Source: Planosporangium thailandense (lineage in GTDB: Bacteria; Actinomycetota; Actinomycetes; Mycobacteriales; Micromonosporaceae). Taken from it: DNA of 64,000 bases. Below the pieces are notes generated by a model that saw only the letters and a program-made list of their open reading frames with translations, did no database searches and was not told where the DNA came from. The translations under genes and the position numbers were made by a program. Where the stretch lies: contig NZ_JAATVY010000009.1 of the NCBI RefSeq assembly GCF_011947195.1, positions 62,001 through 126,000 on the forward strand, given 5' to 3'. Of the stretch, positions 8,757-16,457 are shown in pieces; the first letter of the stretch is position 1, and each line of letters opens with the position of its first letter.

Positions 8757-9708
8757 CCGGGCGCGCGGTCAGCACCGTCGTGAGCTCGTCACCGGCGGCG
8801 GCCGCCAGCTGGGCGCAGGCCGCCTCGTAGACCTCGTCCACCCCGATCCGCTCCAGCCCCTGCGGGCCGCGCCACAGCACCGTGTGCCGCCGCCGCGGCG
8901 GCGGTCCCCACAGCGCCGGCGACACCGGCCCGAACAGCAGCACCGAGCGGGTGCCGTACGCCGTGGCCAGGTGCGCGACGCCGGTGTCACCGCAGATGAG
9001 CAGCCGGGCGTGCGCGATGAGCGCGGCGAGCGCGCCGAGGTCGGTACGCCCGGCGAGCACCGCGGCGGGCGGCAGGCCGGCCGCCGCCGCCAGCTCGTGC
9101 GCGTCGGCGGCCTCCCCGGGCGAGCCCGAGATCAGGACGCGGTGCCCGGCGGCCGCCAGCCGGCGCGCCACGGCCGCGAAGCGCGGCACCGGCCAGCGTC
9201 GCTCCGGCCCGCTCGCGCCCGGGTGCACGACGACCGCGCCGGCCCACTCGGGCACCGGCGGCGGCGCCTCCAGCCCGAGATCGCACGCGTCGGCCGGGAT
9301 GCCGTGCGCGTGCAGCAGCCGGCACCAGCGGACCCGCTCGGCCTCGTTGTCGGCCCACTCCGGGCCGTCCGGCCAGCCGGCCTCGGGTCGGGCGTACCCG
9401 ATGAACCGGACCGGATCGGTGGCCAGCAGCGCCCGGTGGCTCTGCGGCCCCCGGCCGTGCAGGTTGACGGCGATGTCCGGCCGGGGCCCCGACCAGCGGA
9501 GCTCGTCGATCGGCTCGCGGACGAACGACCCGGTCGGGAAGATCCGGTCCACCGCGCCTACGCCCGAGACCAACGGTGTGAGGGCGGCCGGCGCGGCGAG
9601 GACCAGTTCGTGGCGCGGAAACGCGCGCCGCAGAGCGCGCAGGCTCGGTACGACCGTCGCCAGGTCGCCGATGCCCAGCGCCCGCAGCGCCAGCAGGACG
9701 GGCTTCAC
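8725..9708 (-). CDS. glycosyltransferase family 9 (heptosyltransferase-like)
   Basis: GT9 enzyme of 327 residues, GT-B fold. N-terminal LRALGIGDLATVVPSLRALRRAFP is the family opening; the donor-binding half has VVVHPGASGPERRWP and ICGDTGVAHLATAYGTRSVLLFGP. These match ADP-heptose:LPS heptosyltransferases and their relatives in Gram-positive glycan clusters. GTG start overlaps the SDR stop (GTGA). Together with the isomerase, kinase and phosphatase genes upstream it suggests transfer of a heptose, though donor and acceptor are unproven. Confidence 0.88.
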   Translation of the reverse strand: MKPVLLALRALGIGDLATVVPSLRALRRAFPRHELVLAAPAALTPLVSGVGAVDRIFPTGSFVREPIDELRWSGPRPDIAVNLHGRGPQSHRALLATDPVRFIGYARPEAGWPDGPEWADNEAERVRWCRLLHAHGIPADACDLGLEAPPPVPEWAGAVVVHPGASGPERRWPVPRFAAVARRLAAAGHRVLISGSPGEAADAHELAAAAGLPPAAVLAGRTDLGALAALIAHARLLICGDTGVAHLATAYGTRSVLLFGPVSPALWGPPPRRRHTVLWRGPQGLERIGVDEVYEAACAQLAAAAGDELTTVLTARPGDVRDAAAAI

Positions 9709-10385
9709 GGGTATGACGACTCCACCTCGGAGCAGACGATCATTTCGCGTACCGAGCAGCCGGGCGGCTGGGACAGCGCGAACATGACCGCGCGGGCCGT
9801 GTTCGCCGGGTCGTTGAGCGGCGCGTCCGGCCCCGGCTTGTACTTGTCGTCGCGGGTGTCGAAGAACGCGGTCTTCATGCCGCCCGGGATGAGCAGCGTG
9901 ACGTTGACCTCGCCGGACAGCTCCGCGGCGAGCGCCCGGGTGAAGCCGACGACGCCGAACTTCGAGGCGCAGTACGCGGTCGCGTCGCCGACGGCCTTGA
10001 TGCCGAGCGTCGAGGCGACCGTGACGATCGAGCCGTGGCTGCGCTTGAGCGCCGGCAGAGCGGCCCGGACGACGGCAGCGGTACCGAAGAGGTTGATGGC
10101 GACGATGCGCTCCCAGTCCGCGCCGGAGATGCCCGACAGCGGCGCCGGAATGTCCATACCGGCCGCGGTGACGACCCCGGTGATCGTGCCCGCCTGCTCG
10201 ATGAGCTGCTCGGTCGCGCGCTCGGCGGCGCGGGTGTCGCTCAGGTCGACCGCGACGTAGGGCACGTCCTCCGCCGGGGGCTTGAGGTCCAGCACGTACG
10301 GGGTGCCGCCCGCCTCGCGGACCGCGGACACGATCGCCGCGCCGAGGCCGCTGGCGCCACCTGTCACGATCACCGAACCTGTCAT
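9705..10385 (-). CDS. short-chain dehydrogenase/reductase
   Basis: Classical SDR of 226 residues. Cofactor motif TGGASGLG at about 8-15, AAG in place of NNAG near 80 (VVTAAGMDI), catalytic Ser in VASTLGI and YCASKFG (Tyr-x3-Lys) near 143-149. Asp in VLDLK after strand 2 suggests NAD(H). ATG 10385 follows AAGGAGG; the longer frame to 10406 is not needed. It is not an extended SDR like the heptose epimerase HldD, so its role in the cluster is unclear; it may oxidise or reduce the sugar or an unrelated metabolite. Confidence 0.9.
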   Translation of the reverse strand: MTGSVIVTGGASGLGAAIVSAVREAGGTPYVLDLKPPAEDVPYVAVDLSDTRAAERATEQLIEQAGTITGVVTAAGMDIPAPLSGISGADWERIVAINLFGTAAVVRAALPALKRSHGSIVTVASTLGIKAVGDATAYCASKFGVVGFTRALAAELSGEVNVTLLIPGGMKTAFFDTRDDKYKPGPDAPLNDPANTARAVMFALSQPPGCSVREMIVCSEVESSYP

Positions 10386-10402
10386 GCGCTCCTCCTTCGT
10401 GC

Positions 10403-11680
10403 TCAAATGATCACCGCCGAGGCGGGATCGTTCGTGCGTTCGTGCAGCTCGGGGCAGAGCGAGAGCACTCCCCCGGCGGCGACGTACGCGGTTGCGGCGG
10501 TCACCGCGGTGGTGACGGCCTCGATGGTCGACGAGCCTTCCGACAGCGATGCGAGGGCCGCGCTGGCGAACCGGTCGCCGGCGCCGCAGCTGTCACCCTG
10601 TGCGCTGAACGGGGTGGGCACCAGCAGCGGTGGGTTCACGCCGTCGGAGAGGACCGCGCCCCGCTCGTCGAGCGTGACCACGACGGCGCCGGCTCCCCAG
10701 TACCGGCGCAGCCGCACGGCCATCCCGGCCGCCTGCGCGAGGTCGCTTGTCTTGGCGTCGCCGCGCACCGCATGGCCGTTGCCGTTGGCGTGTCCGGTAC
10801 CGGAAGCGGCGTGCCCGTTGCCGGGAGCGGCGTGCCCGTTGCCGTTCGCACGGCCGTTGGTGTGCCCGTTGCCGGGAGCGGCGTGCCCGTTGCCGTTCGC
10901 ACGGGCGTTGGCGTGCCCGTTACCGGAAGCGGGGTGCCCGTTGCCGTTCGCACGGCCGTTGTCGCCGACGTGCGCGTAGCCGCCGTCCGGCTGATACTGG
11001 TGCAGAGCCGCGATCAGCGGCCACTCCCCGCTCGGCGCGCCGCCCGGGTTGGCCGACGCGAAGCCGGCGGCCTCCGCGCGGTTCGGCGTCACCAGGCGGG
11101 TCGCGGGCACCGGCTGGCCGCCCCGCGGATGCGGATCCCAGACCAGCGGTACACAGTGGGCGCGCTCGGTCAGCGCGGCCCGGATCTGGGGGTGGGCGCA
11201 CACACCCCGCCCGTAGTCGCTGGCGAGGATCGCGCCGGCGGACCGGATCGCCTCGATCGCCTCGGGCGGCGCGGTACCGATCTCACTCGGTCCGCTGCCC
11301 CGGTCGAGCCTCATCAACAGGTGCCCGCCGGCACGTAGCCGGATCTTCTCCGGGGTGGGGCCGAGCAGCGGCAGCTCGACCAGGCGTACGCCGGCGCGGG
11401 CGAGCAGCTCACGGATCCGGTCCCCGGCGCGGTCGGCGCTGACGGCGGCGACCAGCACCACCTCACGCGGGGTGCGGCGCGGCTCGGTGTGGCCCGGTGG
11501 GCCGCTCGCGGCCGCGGAGGCCGTGAACAGCGCGGCGAGCCCCGCGCCGCCGGGACGGTCGAGCACCTCGGTCTCGTCGAACACCGGCACCGGCGCCTCC
11601 GGGCACAGCCGCTCGACCCGCCCGAGCACCTCGCGGTCGAGCAGCACGTCGCCGACGACCACCAGGGGCGCCCGGCTCAC
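10403..11680 (-). CDS. HldE/RfaE-type sugar kinase with Asn-Gly-His repeat insert
   Basis: PfkB/ribokinase-fold kinase (425 residues) resembling the kinase half of HldE, which makes heptose 1,7-bisphosphate. Features: VVVGDVLLDREVLGRVERLCPEAP at the N-terminus, RPGGAGLAA, LASDYGRGV, TPNRAEA, and the anion hole and base GDSCGAGDRF near 372-381. Residues 241-304 are a low-complexity insert (see repeat entry) between the substrate and ATP halves. The C-terminal cytidylyltransferase domain of true HldE is absent. GTG overlaps the gmhA stop (GTGA). Confidence 0.85.
   Translation of the reverse strand: MSRAPLVVVGDVLLDREVLGRVERLCPEAPVPVFDETEVLDRPGGAGLAALFTASAAASGPPGHTEPRRTPREVVLVAAVSADRAGDRIRELLARAGVRLVELPLLGPTPEKIRLRAGGHLLMRLDRGSGPSEIGTAPPEAIEAIRSAGAILASDYGRGVCAHPQIRAALTERAHCVPLVWDPHPRGGQPVPATRLVTPNRAEAAGFASANPGGAPSGEWPLIAALHQYQPDGGYAHVGDNGRANGNGHPASGNGHANARANGNGHAAPGNGHTNGRANGNGHAAPGNGHAASGTGHANGNGHAVRGDAKTSDLAQAAGMAVRLRRYWGAGAVVVTLDERGAVLSDGVNPPLLVPTPFSAQGDSCGAGDRFASAALASLSEGSSTIEAVTTAVTAATAYVAAGGVLSLCPELHERTNDPASAVII
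10769..10960 (-). repeat. 51-bp tandem repeat encoding RANGNGHAAPGNGH units
   Basis: Inside the HldE-type kinase gene. Arg residues at 243, 260 and 277 mark a 17-residue (51-bp) period repeated about three and a half times, rich in Asn, Gly, His and Ala. It makes a flexible, hydrophilic, possibly metal-binding loop. Repeat copies differ by few bases, so recent slippage or unequal exchange is likely. Confidence 0.85.
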
Positions 11681-12408
11681 CGCCGCGCTCCCCGGCCGAT
11701 CCGCCGCCCGGCACGGATCTCGGTGGCGGGCAGCGCGGCTTCGATCTGCTCACAGAGCACATGCACGGCGACCAGATGCAGCTCCTGCGCGGTCTGCGAG
11801 TCGCAGGGGATCGCGAGTACGTCGTCGCAACACATTCCGAGGGGGTTGGGTAGGGGGCCGGTCATGGCCCAGGAGGTGATGTCGAGTTCCCGCGCGGCGG
11901 CCGCGGCCGCCAGCAGGTTCTTGCTGCGGCCGCTCGTCGAGATCAGCACGAGGACGTCGCCCGGCCGGCCGTGCGCCTGCACCTGCCGGGCGAAGACGTG
12001 CTCGTAGCCGTAGTCGTTGCCGATCGCGGTCAGGCTCGACGTCTCGGCGGAAAGGGCGATCGCCGAGTACGCCGGCCGGTCGTCACGCAGCTTGCCGACC
12101 AGCTCGGCCGACAGGTGCTGCGCCTCCGCGGCGCTGCCGCCGTTGCCGGCCACGAGCAGCCGGCCGCCCGCCACCAGTACCTCGGCCAGGTGCTCGCCCC
12201 AGCGCGCGAGCCGGGGCGCCTCGGCCCGGAACAGCTCCACGGCCTCGGCCAGCCGGTCCAGCTTCGCGTCGACCGTCGACCGTCGCCACACCGTGTCGAG
12301 CTGGCGGTCGACGGCCGGGTCGACGCCGAGTACGGCCGGTTTACCGTCGTGACCGTCGGCGTCGTCGGCGCTTCCACTACGTGATTCGTTACCGGACAAC
12401 AAGGTCAT
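11677..12408 (-). CDS. gmhA: sedoheptulose 7-phosphate isomerase (SIS domain)
   Basis: A 243-residue phosphosugar isomerase with a SIS domain. AGNGGSAAEAQHLSAELVGK (about 88-107) is the GmhA signature, followed by TSSLTAIGNDYGYEHVFARQV, ISTSGRSKNLL and HLVAVHVLCEQIE. It converts sedoheptulose 7-phosphate to D-glycero-D-manno-heptose 7-phosphate. About 45 extra residues at the N-terminus look disordered. ATG overlaps the preceding stop (ATGA). It is the committed entry step of the local heptose pathway. Confidence 0.92.
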   Translation of the reverse strand: MTLLSGNESRSGSADDADGHDGKPAVLGVDPAVDRQLDTVWRRSTVDAKLDRLAEAVELFRAEAPRLARWGEHLAEVLVAGGRLLVAGNGGSAAEAQHLSAELVGKLRDDRPAYSAIALSAETSSLTAIGNDYGYEHVFARQVQAHGRPGDVLVLISTSGRSKNLLAAAAAARELDITSWAMTGPLPNPLGMCCDDVLAIPCDSQTAQELHLVAVHVLCEQIEAALPATEIRAGRRIGRGARR

Positions 12409-13649
12409 GAGGAGACCTCCGTCAGCGCTCCACCGGCGGCGATCGGTTCACCGGTGACCGAGGCGTACACGCGCTCGATGTCGGCGGCGGTGCGTTCCCA
12501 CGTGTACCGCGAGCGCACCCGGTCGACAGCGGCGCTCGCGTAGCTCATCCGGCGCACCTCGTCGCCGAGCACCGAGCGCAGCGCGGCCGCCAGCCGCCGG
12601 ATGTCGCGCGGCGGCACCAGCACCCCGGTCACCCCGTCGATGACGCTTTCGGCGAGCCCGCCCACCGCGTACGCGACGACCGGCACGCCGCACGCCATCG
12701 CTTCCAGCGGGGTCAGGCCGAACGGCTCGTACCACGGGGCGCAGGCGACCACGTCGGCCGACCGGTACCAGTCCGCCATGTCCTCCTTCGGCACGCAGCC
12801 GACGATGCGGACCCGGTCGGCGACGCCGCGCTTCTCCGCCAGCCGCCGCAGCTGGGTCACCATCGGCTCGCGGTCCAGCTCGCCCGGCTGCGGCCCGCCC
12901 AACAGCACCAGCTCGGCCTCGGGCACCAGGTACAGCGCCTGGATCAGGTCGGCGAAGCCCTTGCGTTCGACCATCCGCCCGACACTCAGGATCCGCGGCC
13001 GCCCACCCGGGGAGCGCTCCGCGCGCGGGCCGGTCGGGCTGAACCGGTCGGTGTTGACGCCGCTGGGCACGATCTGGATCGACGCCCGCGGGATCCCCAT
13101 CCGGCCCAGCTCCTCGACCTCTTCGGAGCATTGGGCGATGATCCGGTCGGCCAGGTGGCCCAGCTCGCGCTCCAGGCCCAGCCGGGTGTCCGGGCTGGTG
13201 TCCTTGGACCCCTGGTAGCGGCGCTTGATCGAGCCCAGCGCGTGGTAGGTGACCACGACCGGGATGCGGCTGGAGGAGGTCGCGGTGAGCGCCGCGAGGC
13301 CGCTCATCCAGAAGTGTGCGTGTACGACGTCGGGTGTGAAGTCCGGCGCGGTCCAGCGCGTCGCCATCCAGCGGCCGAACTCGCCCATGAACGGCAGCAG
13401 GTCGTCCTTGGGTACGAACGTGGCCGGCCCGGCCGGCACGTGCTCGACCAGGACCCCGTCGACGAACGGGACCACGTCGGGCAGGTCGGGATCGTCACGG
13501 CGGGTGTACACACGTACCTCGTGGCCACGGTTGGCGAGGGCGATCGCCAACTCGGCCACGTGCGTGTTCTGCCCTCCCGAGTCGACACCCCCGATCGCCG
13601 CCAGCGGACTGGCGTGCTCGGAAACCATCGCAATCCGCAGTCGCGTCAC
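12405..13649 (-). CDS. glycosyltransferase family 4
   Basis: GT-B glycosyltransferase of 414 residues. N-terminal MVSEHASPLAAIGGVDSGGQNTHV is typical of sucrose-synthase/MshA-like GT4 enzymes; the donor site includes SVGRMVERKGFADLI (about 222-236) and the E-x7-E motif EPFGLTPLEAMACG (about 306-319). It acts in the cytoplasm or at the inner membrane face on an activated sugar. GTG 13649 follows AAGGAGG and overlaps the upstream gene's stop by four bases. Confidence 0.9.
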   Translation of the reverse strand: MTRLRIAMVSEHASPLAAIGGVDSGGQNTHVAELAIALANRGHEVRVYTRRDDPDLPDVVPFVDGVLVEHVPAGPATFVPKDDLLPFMGEFGRWMATRWTAPDFTPDVVHAHFWMSGLAALTATSSSRIPVVVTYHALGSIKRRYQGSKDTSPDTRLGLERELGHLADRIIAQCSEEVEELGRMGIPRASIQIVPSGVNTDRFSPTGPRAERSPGGRPRILSVGRMVERKGFADLIQALYLVPEAELVLLGGPQPGELDREPMVTQLRRLAEKRGVADRVRIVGCVPKEDMADWYRSADVVACAPWYEPFGLTPLEAMACGVPVVAYAVGGLAESVIDGVTGVLVPPRDIRRLAAALRSVLGDEVRRMSYASAAVDRVRSRYTWERTAADIERVYASVTGEPIAAGGALTEVSS

Positions 13650-14614
13650 GAAGTTACCTCCTTCAGTAGCGCGTCCCAGTCGGCAAGAAATCGAGCCAGG
13701 CCGTACCTCTTCTGAGCGGCACGGCGGGCCACCTCACCGCAGCGGCGGGCAGCGTCGACGTCGGACGCGAGCCACCGGGCTCCCTCCACCAGCTCATCGA
13801 CATTGGTTGACAGCACCCCCGCCCCCGGGGGCACGGCCATGACCGTTTCGGTCGTGGCCAGTACGACCACCGGCGCGCCGCAACTCATCGCCTCCAGCAG
13901 CGACAGCCCGAGCGAGGTCCAGCGGTGCGGGTGCAGGTACACCCGGCGCCGCGCGATCTCGGCGTGCATCGTCGCCTGCGGCGGATCGTCGACGACCGCC
14001 ATCCGGTCGTCGGGCAGGCCCAGGCGCTCGGGCAGCCCGGTCACCTTCATGCCGTAAACGTCGACCGGCGCCACCTGGGTGAAGTGCGGCAGCAGGTCGG
14101 TGCCGGTCACCCGCCACCGCCGGATGGGCTCGTTGATCGCCGTCGCGATCCGCCGCAGCTCACCGGTCCAGATGGCGCCCGGATCCGGGATGCCGTGCTC
14201 GATGACCTCGGTACGGGTCGAGCCGTTGTCCCAGATCAGCTTGTTGTAGTGGGTGACGTGGACGAGCGTGACGTCGTCGCGGTCGGCCATCGGGTGGCGG
14301 TTGTTCGGCACGTCGCCCTGCTTGGGGGTGTTGTGCTCGACGAAGACGACCGGGACGTCGACGCCCGGCCGGCGACGCAGCCAGCGCTCCGCCAACTGCC
14401 ACTCCTCCGGACGCTGCATCAGCACCACGTCCACGTCGGCGTGCGCCAGCGCCTCGGGTGACACCTCCCGCACGTTGTCGGGCCACGGGTACGTGCGCGC
14501 CCGACCGAGCCCGTACGGTCCCCGGTCCGGCGTCGTGGGCACGAGATAGTCGTGTCCACCCTGGACGAACGCTGTCGTCCAGGCGCCGTGCACGTGCCAG
14601 AGCAGGATCCTCAA
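13646..14614 (-). CDS. glycosyltransferase (GT4-like)
   Basis: A 322-residue glycosyltransferase of the GT-B fold: MRILLWHVHGAW at the start, FVEHNTPKQGDVPNNRHP in the middle and the nucleotide-sugar E-x7-E region SLGLSLLEAMSCGAPVV near 232-248. It is shorter than its neighbour and lacks the usual RxxxxKG donor lysine motif in a clear form. TTG start overlaps the stop of the bifunctional gene (TTGA). It belongs to the heptose/glycan operon; acceptor unknown. Confidence 0.82.
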   Translation of the reverse strand: MRILLWHVHGAWTTAFVQGGHDYLVPTTPDRGPYGLGRARTYPWPDNVREVSPEALAHADVDVVLMQRPEEWQLAERWLRRRPGVDVPVVFVEHNTPKQGDVPNNRHPMADRDDVTLVHVTHYNKLIWDNGSTRTEVIEHGIPDPGAIWTGELRRIATAINEPIRRWRVTGTDLLPHFTQVAPVDVYGMKVTGLPERLGLPDDRMAVVDDPPQATMHAEIARRRVYLHPHRWTSLGLSLLEAMSCGAPVVVLATTETVMAVPPGAGVLSTNVDELVEGARWLASDVDAARRCGEVARRAAQKRYGLARFLADWDALLKEVTS

Positions 14615-16182
14615 ACTCCACCGCCATTCCGTGCAGCATCACAGCGTGCTGTCAGGGCCTCCACCGCGGCGACCAGGTCTGCGGTCGCCACCTCGGACAG
14701 ACAGGGGTGGCCGGGTACGGGGCACACCGCCGCGCGGGTGTCACGGCACGGGGCGTGCGCGTTGCCCAGCCGCCGGACCGGCACGCCGTACGGGTGCCAG
14801 CGCTCGTACGGCACGGTCGGGGCGAACAGGCTCACCACCGGGGTGCCGACGGCGGCGGCCAGGTGCGCCGGGCCGGTGTTGGCCACGACGACGCAGCGAG
14901 CCCGCTCGAGGACTGCCGCGAGCTGTGCCAGCGTGGTCCGGCCGCCGAGGTCCAGCCCCGCGTCCGCGGCGACGTAGCGGGTCAGGTCCCGTTCGCTCGG
15001 CGCGCCGGTGACGACGACCCGGTGACCGGCGGCGGCCAGCGCGGCCACGAAGTCGCGGCAGCGCTCCGGCGGGCAGGCGCGCGCGGGCACGCTCGCGCCC
15101 GGGTGGACGACGACGTAGTCGTCGGGAAGCTCCTCCTCGACGGTGGGCAGCGGACGCCGGAGACGCAACCGCCCGTCGTCGCCGGGCGGCAGCGCGAAGC
15201 CGGCGGCGCCCGCCAGCGACAGCGCCCGCTCGGCCTCCGGCAGGTTGTCGTCGAGGCCGCGGTGGCGTACGTCGAGCAGCGAGCCCGGGTAGTCCTCGGA
15301 GATCGCCGCGACGTACGGCACGCCGGCCAGGCGCAGCAGCAGCGCGAGCGGCAACGGGGACTGGTGGAACGAGGTGAAGATGACGGCCTTGTCGAACTGC
15401 CGGGCCTCGATGTCCTTGACCAGCGCGTCGATCTCGGAACTGTCGACCGGTGGCGGCTGCGGGTCGATCCACGGCACCCGCCAGTCGATGAGGTCGTCGA
15501 CGCCGGGTAACAGGCGGGCCGCGTCGAGTCCGCGCGGCCCGCAGAGCAGTGTCGTGTACGACGCGCCGGCCGCCACCGCCCGGATGGCCGGTCCGGTGAC
15601 CAGTACGTCGCCGACGGAGTCGCAGCGGGCGACGAGCACGCGTGGCCGGTGTGGCGACGCGGCGAGGATCCAGTCGACGGCGCCGGCGAGATCGGTGGCC
15701 ACGACGGGCGCGGCGGCGATCTCCTCGGCCCGGGTCACGGGCGTCGGCACCAGTACGGTGGCGGCGCCGGCGGCCAGGCCGGCGGTGACGTCGGCGCCGA
15801 TGTCGCCGATCATCACGCAGCGCTCGATCGGCACGCCGAGCGCGGCGGCGGCGGACCGGATCATGCCGGGGGCCGGCTTGCGGCAGTCGCAGGCCTCATC
15901 GGGGCCGTGCGGGCAGTAGTGCCAGGTGTCGAAGGGGCCGAGAAGCTCCTCGATCCGCGCGTTGACCCGCCGTACCTGCTCGTGGGTGAGCAGTCCGCGG
16001 GCGATCCCGGACTGGTTGCTGACCACGCCCAGGCGCAGCCCGGCGGCCCGCAGCCGGTCGAGCGCCTCCCGGGCGCCCGGTACCGGCCGTACCTGGTCGG
16101 GGTCGCCGTTGTAGGGCACGTCCAGAACCAACGTGCCGTCCCGGTCGAGGAGCGCTGCCGCGAAGCCTTGGCTCTGCAACAC
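14611..16182 (-). CDS. fusion: heptose-bisphosphate phosphatase (GmhB-like) + GT9 heptosyltransferase
   Basis: A 523-residue two-domain protein. Residues 1-170 are a HAD phosphatase of the GmhB/histidinol-phosphatase type: LLDRDGTL, SNQSGIARG, the zinc ligands in CPHGPDEACDCRKP, and GDIGADV. Residues from about 180 are a GT9 domain: VARCDSVGDVLVTGPAIRAV, VVHPGASVPARACP, VVANTGPAHLAAAVGTPVVSLFAP. Dephosphorylation of heptose 1,7-bisphosphate and sugar transfer are thus linked in one chain. It is the first gene of the operon; GTG start, GGGGG upstream. Confidence 0.9.
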   Translation of the reverse strand: MLQSQGFAAALLDRDGTLVLDVPYNGDPDQVRPVPGAREALDRLRAAGLRLGVVSNQSGIARGLLTHEQVRRVNARIEELLGPFDTWHYCPHGPDEACDCRKPAPGMIRSAAAALGVPIERCVMIGDIGADVTAGLAAGAATVLVPTPVTRAEEIAAAPVVATDLAGAVDWILAASPHRPRVLVARCDSVGDVLVTGPAIRAVAAGASYTTLLCGPRGLDAARLLPGVDDLIDWRVPWIDPQPPPVDSSEIDALVKDIEARQFDKAVIFTSFHQSPLPLALLLRLAGVPYVAAISEDYPGSLLDVRHRGLDDNLPEAERALSLAGAAGFALPPGDDGRLRLRRPLPTVEEELPDDYVVVHPGASVPARACPPERCRDFVAALAAAGHRVVVTGAPSERDLTRYVAADAGLDLGGRTTLAQLAAVLERARCVVVANTGPAHLAAAVGTPVVSLFAPTVPYERWHPYGVPVRRLGNAHAPCRDTRAAVCPVPGHPCLSEVATADLVAAVEALTARCDAARNGGGV

Positions 16183-16457
16183 CCGACCCCCGCTCCCCGC
16201 CTGAAGTGCATACTTACGGCTAGCGCGACCCCCCGGGCCGCGCCTGATCGATGCCGACTACCTGTGCCGATGCACTACCCGCTGGCCGGTGCGGTAAACA
16301 TCAATTCGGCGCGGGCGGCGGCGCCGGGCGCGTACCGACTGGTCGCGTCACCGGGCAGTGCGCTGTTACGGCGTTCGCGCGCCGATGAGGCACGATTGGT
16401 GGCCGCGGGCGGGCCCGCGAGCGGGCGACAGCGCCCGACGGACGGCCCGGTGCAGCC

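Noticed and set aside
10769-10960. Possible CRISPR-like repeat array
   Set aside because: The 51-bp units are contiguous, in frame and encode protein; no spacers.
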